A stretch of DNA of 45,273 nucleotides from Geobacteraceae bacterium (GCA_013377075.1 JACABD010000031.1:1-45273), one strand, 5' to 3'. Positions 27,773 to 36,913 are shown, counted from the stretch's first letter. Notes: generated from the sequence alone by a model not told the origin. Translations and numbers: made by a program.

Positions 27773-28990
27773 ATGTTCATGCTGCAATTCGATAATAAAA
27801 TTATAAAGTTCGCAATCTTGGTCATATTCAATCTGGCGATAACCATAACCATAATTACTGTTATTGAATCAGTTGCCTCTCTCTTCGTCACTAAACCTAG
27901 TGGTTACTTAACTTCTGATTATCGCTTAAATCACAAAGCAATTCCCAATTCAGAGTTTTTGCATACTGAATGGGCCCATAAAGATTTCCCCCTTCCCTAC
28001 AAGCATTATATCAACAAGCAAGGCTGGCTGGAAAAATATGATGTCTCGAAGAAAAAAGCCCCCGATGTCTTCCGGATATTCTATGTAGGCGATTCTTTTG
28101 TCGAAGGCACTTGCGCAATGGAAAAGAATGTTCCCAGCCTTATGCAGGGATATCTCAATCAACTGGCAAAAGGGATGAAACTGTCATTTGAAGTCATCAA
28201 CACCGGGACATCCAGTTACTCTCCCACCATATACTACCTGCTGATTCGATATGTCTTGCTGGACTACTCGCCTGATTTAATCGTTGTCAATGTTGACATG
28301 ACCGATGTTTACGATGACTGGAAGTATGGCTATACCCTGATAAAAGACAAAGACGGCAATCCCTTTGCCTGCCCACCACGAAATGTTTTCAATTTTGATT
28401 TTATTGACACCAGACAGGGCGCCGTGAAAGCAACCTTGTGGCGTAAACTCCAGCTGTTTCTTTATCAAAGATCCAACACCTATCATCTGGTCCAGAAATA
28501 TCGGGATAAACTGTTTCCAGAGAAAGAGGGAATCCCGGCAGATCTTGAAACTTTTAACCCTGATCCATATAAAAGATTTGCTTGGTGTTTGCAGAACTGG
28601 GATGAAGAAACGATAAAAAATGTCGCCAATAGTATGGATATACTTAAGCGCCTTGCAATATTGTGCAAACAACGAGGTATCAAGGTTGTATTTACCTCAA
28701 CGCCTTATTATTGGCAATATGCAGGTGAATCTGATGGAAGCGGGGCACCGAATCATTCCCGCCGTCCTCATATTGAAGTAGAAAAAGTGGCAAAGGAAAC
28801 CGGCATATCTTATCTCGATTCTGTGAGTGCGCTTGAACCATATATAAAGGGAACTCCCGTATCAAAATATTACTTTCCTAATGACGTCCATTTTAATCAG
28901 CGCGGATACGAATTGTGGTCTAAAGCCCAGTTGCAGTTTCTAATTAACAAGGAAAACTCATTACTTCCGCCACAATTCTCTGCACATTAA
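27773..28990 (+). CDS. Membrane-anchored SGNH/GDSL hydrolase-like protein
   Basis: A 405-residue protein with one N-terminal membrane anchor (about 12-36) and a periplasmic SGNH fold. The nucleophile block is FYVGDSFVEG (S108), block II is NTGTSSYSPT, and the C-terminal His block is DVHFNQRGYELW. Such proteins act as O-acyl esterases or transferases on surface glycans. It is the only plus-strand gene between 17574 and the right edge. It lies where a DUF5989-SxtJ junction would be expected. The 243-base spacer upstream (27530-27772) holds a TTGACA at 27694 but no convincing -10 at normal spacing, and no gene. Confidence 0.8.
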   Translation: MFMLQFDNKIIKFAILVIFNLAITITIITVIESVASLFVTKPSGYLTSDYRLNHKAIPNSEFLHTEWAHKDFPLPYKHYINKQGWLEKYDVSKKKAPDVFRIFYVGDSFVEGTCAMEKNVPSLMQGYLNQLAKGMKLSFEVINTGTSSYSPTIYYLLIRYVLLDYSPDLIVVNVDMTDVYDDWKYGYTLIKDKDGNPFACPPRNVFNFDFIDTRQGAVKATLWRKLQLFLYQRSNTYHLVQKYRDKLFPEKEGIPADLETFNPDPYKRFAWCLQNWDEETIKNVANSMDILKRLAILCKQRGIKVVFTSTPYYWQYAGESDGSGAPNHSRRPHIEVEKVAKETGISYLDSVSALEPYIKGTPVSKYYFPNDVHFNQRGYELWSKAQLQFLINKENSLLPPQFSAH

Positions 28991-29043
28991 TCCGGAAAAT
29001 GAGACCCCAGGTCTAAGCTAAGCTCCGTTCCTGTAAAGGTCAC

Positions 29044-29115
29044 TTAGAACAGCGTATAGAAAAACGGCGCGGCAGCAGGGCCACTATTTGGAGGCCACTC
29101 GAGCCTGTCGTTCAG
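29044..29115 (-). pseudogene. DUF5989 C-terminal remnant
   Basis: The minus-strand frame ending at TAA 29044 reads SGPAAAPFFYTLF, closely matching the SGSAVAPFIYTLF end of the intact DUF5989 gene at 33019-33168. Upstream in this frame a stop occurs at 29116-29118 and no start codon or membrane helix is present. It lies directly behind the epimerase gene. Only about 13-20 codons remain out of 49, so it is a truncated copy. Confidence 0.65.
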
Positions 29116-29990
29116 TCATGATACTGCAACGCTGCGATATAATCACTAACTGAACGTAGTTCGTAGCCAAGGTTCTGCTGCTCCTTGGCGCAGTAAAGCC
29201 TCGGTATCTGGTCCGGAACTATTCCGGTAGAGATAGGGCTCACCTGCAGGATTTTCTGCAGAGAGTACATCACAAGGGCGGGGATGCGAATGATGCGGAT
29301 CTGCTTTTGCAACGCGGCTGCTGTAAACCTGGCAAGCTCTTCCAGGGAGAATTCCTCCCGACCATTGACCGTAATAATCCGGTTCCGCTCGCCCTGCTTG
29401 AACGCCAGGTCATACACTATAGCCGCAGCATCTTCCAGGTGAATGGGCGCAAGCTTGCCAGCCATGCCGACGGGGCAGAATATCACCCTGTGGTTCATGA
29501 CATACCTGATGATTTTCGTGACAAAGTCCCGGCCATCCCTTAGCCCGTAAACTTCTGACATCCTGATTATGAGCCACTCTCTCGCTTTGGCAGCTACGCT
29601 CTCTTCCGCCTTTTTTTTGGAGATACCGTACGCCCCGCTGTCATGCCAGGCAGCGCGAGAACTGATGAAGATGATTCTTTCGACCCCGGCCCTGTTCGCC
29701 GCATCGATCAACCTGTCTGTTGCCTCGTAATTGATCTCAAGGTAATCATCCTGCCTGCAGGAATGGGTTACCGCAGCTGCATGAACCAGAATCCTGCACC
29801 CCTGCAGCTCTCTTTCGATCAGTCCGGTATCACGGATATCCCCGACTACCCAGTGCATGCAGCCGCCCGGATTATCCGTTTTTCGGCTCAACCCTACGAT
29901 TTCATAAGTATCGGCATCAATCAGGGGAATAACGCCTTGCATTATTGCTCCTGACGCGCCGGTTATGAATATCCTTTGTCTATTTCCCAT
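29112..29990 (-). CDS. NAD-dependent epimerase/dehydratase (extended SDR)
   Basis: A sugar-nucleotide SDR of 292 residues from ATG 29990 (MGNRQRIFITGASGAIMQG). A TTG start at 30026 is open but lies inside the previous gene. The NAD motif is GASGAIMQG, the active-site serines are in FISSRAAWHD, and YGISKKKAEE gives Tyr and Lys. The tail SLEELARFTAAALQKQIRI is typical of the family. It overlaps the upstream GT2 gene by 11 bases. The reaction (4-epimerase, 4-reductase or dehydratase) cannot be decided. Confidence 0.8.
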   Translation of the reverse strand: MGNRQRIFITGASGAIMQGVIPLIDADTYEIVGLSRKTDNPGGCMHWVVGDIRDTGLIERELQGCRILVHAAAVTHSCRQDDYLEINYEATDRLIDAANRAGVERIIFISSRAAWHDSGAYGISKKKAEESVAAKAREWLIIRMSEVYGLRDGRDFVTKIIRYVMNHRVIFCPVGMAGKLAPIHLEDAAAIVYDLAFKQGERNRIITVNGREEFSLEELARFTAAALQKQIRIIRIPALVMYSLQKILQVSPISTGIVPDQIPRLYCAKEQQNLGYELRSVSDYIAALQYHD

Positions 29991-30735
29991 CAGTATGATT
30001 TCTGAATTCTGCAATGCGGTACGCAATCAGGTTCTTAATGAACTCAAGCACAGCCTTGAAGCTTACGAACGAAGGTCGCTCCTCAAGGGCTCCGAACTCG
30101 ACCGGGATCTCATGGTATGCCATCCGGTTGCGCCTGACATTCAACATTATCTCCGCATCGATAAACCAGTCGTCGGCAGTTAAGACCATACGTTCATACG
30201 CACTTCTCGTCATGATCTTTGGCTTTGAATTCACATCATTACAGCGGAGGCCCGGGAAAAAAAGGGCAAAGAGCTGATTGTACGCAAAAGAGAGCATTTT
30301 TCGATAAAACCCGTCAGACCTGCTGCTGCGGTATGTCTTGACCAAATCGTACCTGCCACTGGTTATTTCCCGATAACAGCTGATAATGCTTTCCATCGGG
30401 AATTGACCGTCGCCGTCAATGACACAAAGGTACTCCCCCGATGCGGCCTTGAGACCGGCTTTCATGTCCCAACCCATCATCCCCCGCTTCGGCAGACTGA
30501 TAATCCTGATCGCAGAGTCGCTGCCGGCGAGTTCAGCGGCTATCTCAGTCGTGCGATCACTGCTGCCCGGCAGGTAGTTGGCAACCAGAATGACCTCGTA
30601 ACGTGCCGACAGGGCCGAAGCAACGGCCACTGCCTGCGCAGCAAGACCCCGCAAAGCTTCGCCTGCTCCGTAACAGAGCATTATGACTGAAAGCTCAATT
30701 GGCATCATTTCCTGTTGCACTCCAGTTACCGTCAC
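29980..30735 (-). CDS. Glycosyltransferase family 2
   Basis: A 251-residue GT-A enzyme without membrane segments. Motifs: ELSVIMLCYGAGEALRG, VANYLPGSSDRTTEIA and CVIDGDGQFPMESI (metal-binding DGDG). The KPKIMTRSAYERMVLTADDWFIDAEIM region resembles DPM1-type and prenyl-phosphate GT2 enzymes. It starts with GTG 30735, overlapping the upstream stop (GTGA); ATG at codons 10-11 is possible. It would add a sugar to lipid phosphate or to the growing glycan. Confidence 0.85.
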   Translation of the reverse strand: MTVTGVQQEMMPIELSVIMLCYGAGEALRGLAAQAVAVASALSARYEVILVANYLPGSSDRTTEIAAELAGSDSAIRIISLPKRGMMGWDMKAGLKAASGEYLCVIDGDGQFPMESIISCYREITSGRYDLVKTYRSSRSDGFYRKMLSFAYNQLFALFFPGLRCNDVNSKPKIMTRSAYERMVLTADDWFIDAEIMLNVRRNRMAYHEIPVEFGALEERPSFVSFKAVLEFIKNLIAYRIAEFRNHTDGK

Positions 30736-32588
30736 TGAACAGAACCCTCCGGGTTGAGATAATACAGCGCCTCATCCCCGGCCCCACCAATGGGAGCCTG
30801 TTGTAAGAGCATCCGAAAGAACTGTGTATGGTTCAGAAACGGGGTGTACATATCGTCGTTCGAATAGCAGACAATCCTGATATTCATCGCTATCAGCCGA
30901 CGCTGTATCTCTCGTGGATCAAGTTTGTGATCGAAGACGAATTTTACGTCCGGACTCCAGACCATCACCGGTCTGAACTTTGTTTCCCGCAGCAGGTTTG
31001 TCCCCAGGTAAGGGTCGGTCGTCAGCACTCCGGTTGCCGTGACATCGGATCTTTCAAGCATTTTTGCCAGTTCCAGAGTGCTTGCGGCTAACTCTGGAGG
31101 CCCCGAATAGCTGTAGGTAATAGCCGACAGCAGGTATCGGGGAGAAAACGGATGGGCCAAAGCGCTTGACAGAGAATAGACCGAGGCAGTCACGATCAAA
31201 AGTGTCGTCGTCCAACGCAATCCACGGAATAACCAGCTGCAGTCTCCTGCATACAGTCGTGCGACAACCGCTCCGGCTAATATCGTCAGGGAGACAAATG
31301 CCGGGGTAAGGACACGCATACTGTAATGTGGGCCGCCGGCTGTATCGCCCATGGAGATCAGCCAGAGGATGACCACCAGGAGAGTCAGACCGATAAAGGG
31401 CAGATGTTCTCGACGGCAACCAGGCCTGAACAAGGTGACGCCTACAATTGCGACAGGCGCACCGATCAGGATTTCTCCAACATGATCGCACCATTCCAAG
31501 AAATTGTACCGGTAAAATGCCAGCTTTTCGTGAAATGAGTTCTGCATGGCGACATAAATTTCATTGATGGCGAACCCTCCGGGAATCCCATGTGGATAGA
31601 GAGGATTGCCGGTATGCACCCAGTCCCGCAGATACCAGGGAGAGGAGAGCAGAAGCGTTGTCACCATGTAAAGCCATAGAAACCGCCTGGTATTTTTGTC
31701 CAGCGCAAGCACAAGTAAACCTGCACATGACAATGCCGGTCCGTAGTCCCTCGCCAAGGCTCCCAATGCCGCAAACATGGCCGCTGCAATGACTGCCCCA
31801 CTACCTGGTCTACGTCTGGCAACAGAAGCGAAACAGAACTGACCGGCAACGGCAAGAGCCGTGAAACCGGTCTCCTGACCGATGGTAAACCCCTCGATGA
31901 GCAGGGCGGAACTGGAAAATGCCGCCAGTGAAAACCAGGCCGCAGGCAGGCCAAAAGAGTAGTATGCGGCATAGAATGTAAGCCCCATCGCTGAGATCAG
32001 TTGCAGGACTTCGGATATGGCCGAATACTGTTGGATAGGCTCATTTGTTGCGGCGTAAAACCACCAGTATACCGAAGCCACCAATGGAGGGATGCCGTCC
32101 GGTATCAGATAGATGGCAAAGTCCTGCGGGGTGATCGGTGGATAAAAATCCAGCGACTCGTGTTGCAGGATAAGCCGCGCCAGGTTTTCCCATCGAAAAA
32201 AAGTGTCATAGCCACTCAGGGGGTAGCTGACGGAACGATACAACACCGCAAAAACAAGCAGCACGGAAAAGCCCAAACAAATTTTACCAGGCACCCCGCA
32301 GCCTTCCTCGGCAAATTCCGGCAGTTCCACTGTAGAGAAGGCTCTTCCCGTACGGATAAAATAAGTACAGACAACAATAATTATGATCAGGACTGAATAT
32401 ACCGGAATTGACCGCAGCGGCAGATGAAAAATTGTGAAGTGAATGACTATCTCTACCAGAATCAACGCTGAAAAGGGAAAGGCGGCAAGCCAGGCATGCC
32501 GCGACCGCAAACCAAGGCATCTGGCCATAAGATATCCGGGGAGAAGAATCCCGGCAATCGCTATCAGCAGTTCTACCGTGCGGAGCAT
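30732..32588 (-). CDS. Large polytopic membrane protein, probable GT-C glycosyltransferase
   Basis: At 618 residues the second-largest protein here, with about 13 hydrophobic segments. The first large loop has YPLSGYDTFFRWENLARLIL, then FYPPITPQDFAIYLIPDGIPP. A central loop has ALARDYGPALSCAG and SSPWYLRDWVHTGNPLYPHG, both frequent in GT-C-like proteins of unknown sugar use. A C-terminal domain from about residue 500 is soluble (ELAASTLELAKMLERSD). It lies 40 bases downstream of the SxtJ gene and is coupled to the GT2 gene. Family placement is by topology and these loop motifs. Confidence 0.65.
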   Translation of the reverse strand: MLRTVELLIAIAGILLPGYLMARCLGLRSRHAWLAAFPFSALILVEIVIHFTIFHLPLRSIPVYSVLIIIIVVCTYFIRTGRAFSTVELPEFAEEGCGVPGKICLGFSVLLVFAVLYRSVSYPLSGYDTFFRWENLARLILQHESLDFYPPITPQDFAIYLIPDGIPPLVASVYWWFYAATNEPIQQYSAISEVLQLISAMGLTFYAAYYSFGLPAAWFSLAAFSSSALLIEGFTIGQETGFTALAVAGQFCFASVARRRPGSGAVIAAAMFAALGALARDYGPALSCAGLLVLALDKNTRRFLWLYMVTTLLLSSPWYLRDWVHTGNPLYPHGIPGGFAINEIYVAMQNSFHEKLAFYRYNFLEWCDHVGEILIGAPVAIVGVTLFRPGCRREHLPFIGLTLLVVILWLISMGDTAGGPHYSMRVLTPAFVSLTILAGAVVARLYAGDCSWLFRGLRWTTTLLIVTASVYSLSSALAHPFSPRYLLSAITYSYSGPPELAASTLELAKMLERSDVTATGVLTTDPYLGTNLLRETKFRPVMVWSPDVKFVFDHKLDPREIQRRLIAMNIRIVCYSNDDMYTPFLNHTQFFRMLLQQAPIGGAGDEALYYLNPEGSVQ

Positions 32589-32628
32589 CAGTAATCCTTT
32601 ACTTCAGAACAAATCTTGCTATTGCTCA

Positions 32629-33003
32629 TTACCACATCTTTTCCAGGTCGTTTTTAGAATAGGTATGATAACGATCGAAGTAATAGGTCTGCGATTCACT
32701 CCTGTCAAGATTAAGAGCATCTTTGTTAAACAACCTGTATATCAGTGCAATCGGCGTCAGGATCAGGTAAAACAGCAGCGCCAGGATTACCCTGTTGTTG
32801 ATGCCGGACACCAGTGCCGAGAATTTTAGCCACCAGTTGGTGATTCCCTCAGCCAGATGCTTTATGAACAAAACTACCAACAGGAGAGCAAGCGCCACAA
32901 GGATGAAGCCCTGCCGATGGTAAAAAATTGCTGCAAGCAGAGAAATTGCCGCCAATACAGCAAAGGTTTCTAGAACTTGCACTCGTGTCGTGTTTTTCAG
33001 CAT
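32629..33003 (-). CDS. SxtJ-family small membrane protein (copy 1)
   Basis: A 124-residue membrane protein of the SxtJ family, named from a saxitoxin cluster protein of unknown function. Two hydrophobic segments lie at about 13-48, and another pair at about 70-95 (GINNRVILALLFYLILTPIALIY). It ends with HTYSKNDLEKMW, nearly the same as its paralogue at 27146-27529. This copy is in the usual order with DUF5989, SGNH and carbamoyltransferase genes upstream, each within about 50 bases, so it likely belongs to the carbamoylation or acylation module of the glycan. Confidence 0.85.
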   Translation of the reverse strand: MLKNTTRVQVLETFAVLAAISLLAAIFYHRQGFILVALALLLVVLFIKHLAEGITNWWLKFSALVSGINNRVILALLFYLILTPIALIYRLFNKDALNLDRSESQTYYFDRYHTYSKNDLEKMW

Positions 33004-33018
33004 GGGCTCACAATCCCC

Positions 33019-33168
33019 CTAAAACAGCGTATAAATGAATGGTGCAACGGCCGATCCACTGGTCATGACTATAAGAACCCCCAGTAGCAGCAGAACCAGA
33101 ATGATCGGCAATAACCACCATTTTTTTCTCTCCCTGAGAAAATTGAATAATTCCATTAACATAACCAT
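33019..33168 (-). CDS. DUF5989 small membrane protein
   Basis: A 49-codon gene: an amphipathic N-terminus (MELFNFLRERKKWWLLP), one membrane segment (ILVLLLLGVLIVM) and the conserved end GSAVAPFIYTLF. Small proteins of this shape (DUF5989) sit next to SxtJ and NodU-type carbamoyltransferases in many surface-glycan loci. Three in-frame ATGs compete (33168, 33162, 33156). The GGGAG box at about 33172-33176 favours 33162 or 33156, giving 45-47 residues. It ends 15 bases before the SxtJ start. Confidence 0.8.
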   Translation of the reverse strand: MVMLMELFNFLRERKKWWLLPIILVLLLLGVLIVMTSGSAVAPFIYTLF

Positions 33169-33184
33169 ATCTCCCACAGTACCA

Positions 33185-34240
33185 TTATTTAGTGTTGTTC
33201 AAATATCGCGTTATTGCTTTTGCCACCGAAGCTTGCGCTTCTTGGTTTTTATGAGGGTCAGTGTTTGAAACCCACAAATCCCCAGGCTTCTTCCCGAGAG
33301 CAATCACATCATCAAGCGGATCGACGACCTCAATCTCTGGCGAGACCAACGCTTTTAATGCAGCATGGATAGATCTGTACGGATATTTGCTAAAATCATC
33401 AAAATCATACAATTCCGGCGCGATCACAAGAATAAACCGGCTACCGTGCTGTTTCGAAATCTTTGCCATCTTTTTAAGCAGTGATTTAGTCGTTTCAAAA
33501 TAAGAGCCCTTATGTAATGCCAGATAGAAATCCACCATGGAGTCGGCATCGGTACTCCCCTGCAAGACGATTTTACTGTAGTGTTCCCCTATTTCATTTG
33601 CCGTTTTTCGTCTTGAAAGAGCCCAGTCGACAAAAGACACCAGAAATAACTTGTGGAATACCGTCCTGGATATCAGCATGGACCTGGGGCTGATTATCGG
33701 ATCATTGAAATTGTAGTAGAGGATAACGATCTCTGGATTATACTTGAGCACTTTTGCTTCAAGAATTTGTAATTCCTGGATCGAGTTATATGCAGGAACC
33801 CCAAAGTTAAGCACCTCAAACGGCTCAACAGACCGGGAGTTTAACAGTATCTGTAGTTTACCGGGGAGCGTTGCCTCCTCGGGCATGGACATACCGAACG
33901 TTTCGGAATCTCCCAGCACTGCGATCCGCCTTCTGCCTGCTGGCACGACAAAGGAGTAATCCGGCCCCCTGAAACCGTCAGAATTGATCCGTATATAACT
34001 GTTTCTGATATTTGGGGTCAGTTCAAAGGCGATCAAAGGATTCTGGCTCGCACGGAACAGCGGGCTATCATTGATCGCCGCCTCTTCCTGCTGTCCCATG
34101 AAAGCGGCGAAAGGAAACCACTTCTGCGAAATATGAGAATAGACGGCAATACGCAGCCCGACTTCAGCAAGTGCGCCCCCAAGCATCAGCCCTACAATAA
34201 CAGCAATAATCCGGAACCGAACCTGCCCGCCTGACTTCAT
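33185..34240 (-). CDS. Membrane-anchored SGNH/GDSL hydrolase-like protein
   Basis: A 351-residue protein with an N-terminal anchor (about 10-30) and a periplasmic SGNH domain. The nucleophile block is AVLGDSETFG (S112), block II is NFGVPAYNSIQE, block III is ILYYNFNDP, and the late SNTDPHKN holds the Asp-His pair. It probably transfers or removes O-acyl groups on the exported glycan. Start ATG 34240 follows GGAG at about eight bases. It lies between the carbamoyltransferase and DUF5989 genes, a standard association. Confidence 0.83.
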   Translation of the reverse strand: MKSGGQVRFRIIAVIVGLMLGGALAEVGLRIAVYSHISQKWFPFAAFMGQQEEAAINDSPLFRASQNPLIAFELTPNIRNSYIRINSDGFRGPDYSFVVPAGRRRIAVLGDSETFGMSMPEEATLPGKLQILLNSRSVEPFEVLNFGVPAYNSIQELQILEAKVLKYNPEIVILYYNFNDPIISPRSMLISRTVFHKLFLVSFVDWALSRRKTANEIGEHYSKIVLQGSTDADSMVDFYLALHKGSYFETTKSLLKKMAKISKQHGSRFILVIAPELYDFDDFSKYPYRSIHAALKALVSPEIEVVDPLDDVIALGKKPGDLWVSNTDPHKNQEAQASVAKAITRYLNNTK

Positions 34241-34281
34241 CAGCTGTTCTCCAGATCAACCAAAGTCATTCACCCACCATG

Positions 34282-36144
34282 TTAATCGAGAGCATATGCT
34301 GGTGAGAAATCATGTTTCTCCTGCCAGACCGGCTGTTCTCTCTTGTCGAAGATGAAATCACCCATGACCAGATAGTCCATCTCGGTGCGCATGAAGCAGC
34401 GATAGGCGTCCTCAGGAGTCATGACGATCGGTTCGCCGCGCACGTTGAAGCTGGTGTTCACAATGACGCCGTAACCGGTCTTCTGCCTGAAGGTATCGAT
34501 CAGCTGCCAGTAACGCGGATTGGTTTCGCAATGAACTGTCTGTAGACGGGCTGAAAAGTCGATATGGGTCACCGAAGGTATGTCGGAGCGCAGATGGTAC
34601 AGTTTCTCCCGAACCGGCAGATCGTGATAACCCTCCGGCAAGAGATTGCGACGACCTTTCACGACATCAGCAACCAGCAGCATATAGGGAGAAGGAGTGT
34701 CGCTATCAAAATACTCCTGGAAAGACTCCGCCAGTACCGATGGTGCAAAAGGGCGGAACCCCTCGCGCTGTTTGATCTTAAGATTGAGTTTGCGCTGCAT
34801 CTCCGGACTACGGGCATCCGCGATGATGCTTCGATTACCGAGTGCCCGCGGCCCCCACTCCATCCGCCCCTGGAACCAGCCGATGACATTCTCCTCCTGA
34901 AGATACCCTGCGGTCACAGAACAGAGCTCGCCAAAAGAATCGTAACGATTAAAAACCGCCCCATATTTGCGAGCAGTTCTAAGAATATCCAGATCGGAAT
35001 ACTCCGGGCCAAGATAGGAGCCGTGCATCAGGTCGCTATTACAGTCAGCAACTCTTTCAATGTTTTTACCAATGTGGTAAGCCGCCAGAGCAGCACCAAG
35101 AGCGCCGCCAGCATCACCGGCTGCGGGCTGAATCCAGATATTATCAAAGATTCCACTTCTCTTTAGCCTGCCGTTGGCAACACAGTTGAGAGCCACCCCT
35201 CCGGCAAGACAGAGATTGGCAGCTCCGGTAAGTTTTTTAGCTTCACCAGCCATCTTCAGGACGACCTCTTCAGTAACCCACTGAAACGCCAGCGCCAGGT
35301 CACAGTGCTCAGGCAGCAGCTCCGATTCCTCTACCCGGCGAGGGAATCCGAACAGCTTTTCCCATGCGCTATTATCGGTCATCTTCAGACCGGCCGCAAA
35401 ATCAAAGTACTCCATGTTGAGCCGAAGAGAACCATCAGCCCTTATAGCCACGATCTTTTCCCTGATGAGACAACAATACTGATCGACCCGATCGGATTCT
35501 GGATTACCATAAGGAGCCAGTCCCATCAGCTTGTACTCACCCGAATTCACCTTGAATCCCAGATAATAGGTCACAGCGGAATAGAGAAGTCCGAGCGAAT
35601 GAGGAAACCTGAGTTCTTTGAGAATTTTGATGGAGTTCCCACTGCCGTGGCAGATGGAGGCTGTAGCCCACTCACCGACACCGTCGATCGTCAGTATTGC
35701 CGCCTCCTGATATGGTGAGGGAAAGAACGCACTGGCAGCATGGGAAAGGTGGTGCTCGGAGAAAAGTAGGGGTGCCATTTTCGATATTCGGGCATCTACT
35801 TTTTTCAGCTCGTCGAGGAGGAGCTTTTTCAGAAACAGCTTCTCCTTGATCCAGACGGGGATCGCCTTGACAAACGAGGATATCCCCGCAGGAGCGTAGG
35901 CGTAATAGGTCTCAAGCAGTCGTTCGAATTTCAGAAACGGTTTATCGTAAAAGATAACCGTATCGAGATCCGCCAGGGAGATTCCCTCATGGTCGAGACA
36001 GTAGCGCAGAGCGTTGGCCGGAAAAGAAGGATCGTGCTTGCGCCTTGTGAAGCGCTCTTCCTGGGCGGCGGCTACAATCTCCCCGTCACGGATCAAGGCG
36101 ACTGCCGAATCGTGGTAATATGCAGAAATCCCCAATATATACAT
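34282..36144 (-). CDS. NodU/CmcH-family carbamoyltransferase
   Basis: A 620-residue O-carbamoyltransferase that uses carbamoyl phosphate and ATP to make carbamoyl-adenylate and passes the group to a hydroxyl, here most likely on a sugar. The N-terminal Kae1-like domain starts MYILGISAYYHDSAVALI and has EHHLSHAASAF (metal/substrate histidines), LTIDGVGEWATAS and LAGGVALNC. The C-terminal domain has GRMEWGPRALGNRSI, FRPFAPSVL and NTSFNVRGEPIVMTPEDAYR. Length and all main motifs match full-size family members. It lies 10 bases after the methyltransferase gene and leads the SGNH-DUF5989-SxtJ group. Confidence 0.93.
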   Translation of the reverse strand: MYILGISAYYHDSAVALIRDGEIVAAAQEERFTRRKHDPSFPANALRYCLDHEGISLADLDTVIFYDKPFLKFERLLETYYAYAPAGISSFVKAIPVWIKEKLFLKKLLLDELKKVDARISKMAPLLFSEHHLSHAASAFFPSPYQEAAILTIDGVGEWATASICHGSGNSIKILKELRFPHSLGLLYSAVTYYLGFKVNSGEYKLMGLAPYGNPESDRVDQYCCLIREKIVAIRADGSLRLNMEYFDFAAGLKMTDNSAWEKLFGFPRRVEESELLPEHCDLALAFQWVTEEVVLKMAGEAKKLTGAANLCLAGGVALNCVANGRLKRSGIFDNIWIQPAAGDAGGALGAALAAYHIGKNIERVADCNSDLMHGSYLGPEYSDLDILRTARKYGAVFNRYDSFGELCSVTAGYLQEENVIGWFQGRMEWGPRALGNRSIIADARSPEMQRKLNLKIKQREGFRPFAPSVLAESFQEYFDSDTPSPYMLLVADVVKGRRNLLPEGYHDLPVREKLYHLRSDIPSVTHIDFSARLQTVHCETNPRYWQLIDTFRQKTGYGVIVNTSFNVRGEPIVMTPEDAYRCFMRTEMDYLVMGDFIFDKREQPVWQEKHDFSPAYALD

Positions 36145-36154
36145 AAAACCCCGC

Positions 36155-36913
36155 CTATGCCTTTCTACAGATAAACATTATCTTCCAGTCGTCCCCTGAC
36201 GCTGCCTGGTCAAACTTGAACGGCAGGCAGATAACTTCCACGCTAAACCCCGCACCAGCGAGTGCAGCTTTCAGTTCGTCAGGTGTCCAGAGACGGTGAC
36301 GAAGTGGATAATCATCGGTCACTATGGTTTTGCCCGCCTTATCTTGAAGTTCAAGGCGGTAGTTCATGGTCGTAATCTTTTGCAAAGCATCGGTTTGACT
36401 GGTCAAATGGCAGACAATACTCCCATCAGAACAGCTCTCTACATAACTTTTTGATCCGGGTGGATCCCGCAGTGCAGCAATTCCGTTCCAGCAGTCGAAG
36501 AAGAACAGTCCTTGAGGATGAAGCGAAGAAGCGATCTCCGTAAAAAACCGTTCGAGGGCTGCACCCTCACAGAGATAATTAACAACGTTAAACAGCGCGA
36601 CAGCCAGATCAGCGCCGTATGATGGGGTGCAAACTGAAGCAAAGGTGACGTCTGCATCAATGAACTGCTTTGCCTTCATCCTTGCCAAAGCCAGCATTTC
36701 CGGATCAGTATCAACAGCCAGAACCTGCGCCCCGGTCAGCTTGGCAAGCTGCTCTGTATGGTTACCGGTTCCGCACCCCACCTCAAGGATTTTCGCCAGA
36801 TCTGGCAGTCCCCTCATGGAACAGTCCCCGAGAATCGCTGTAATCTCTCCGGCATATCCCTTAGAAGAAAAAAGAGTATCGTAATAGCGGTAAAAGAGAC
36901 TGGGGCTAGGCAT
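36155..36913 (-). CDS. Class I SAM-dependent methyltransferase
   Basis: A 252-residue methyltransferase from ATG 36913 (MPSPSLFYRYYDTLF), chosen because GGGA lies seven bases before it and it overlaps the aminotransferase stop by eight bases; ATG 36940 adds nine residues. Motif I is ILEVGCGTGNHTEQLA, followed by VLAVDTDPEMLALAR and ADLAVALFNVVNYL, then LHPQGLFFFDCWN. The C-terminal half (YRLELQDKAGKTIVTDDYPLRHRLWTPDEL) fits small-molecule or sugar methyltransferases. The target is probably an amino or hydroxyl group of a sugar made by the neighbouring aminotransferase. Confidence 0.85.
   Translation of the reverse strand: MPSPSLFYRYYDTLFSSKGYAGEITAILGDCSMRGLPDLAKILEVGCGTGNHTEQLAKLTGAQVLAVDTDPEMLALARMKAKQFIDADVTFASVCTPSYGADLAVALFNVVNYLCEGAALERFFTEIASSLHPQGLFFFDCWNGIAALRDPPGSKSYVESCSDGSIVCHLTSQTDALQKITTMNYRLELQDKAGKTIVTDDYPLRHRLWTPDELKAALAGAGFSVEVICLPFKFDQAASGDDWKIMFICRKA

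Noticed and set aside
28990-29043. Terminator after the plus-strand SGNH gene
   Set aside because: Only a five-base AGACC/GGTCT stem without a T-run is present.
34564-35166. Plus-strand open frame of 200 codons
   Set aside because: Antisense to the carbamoyltransferase gene, whose motifs are fully intact.
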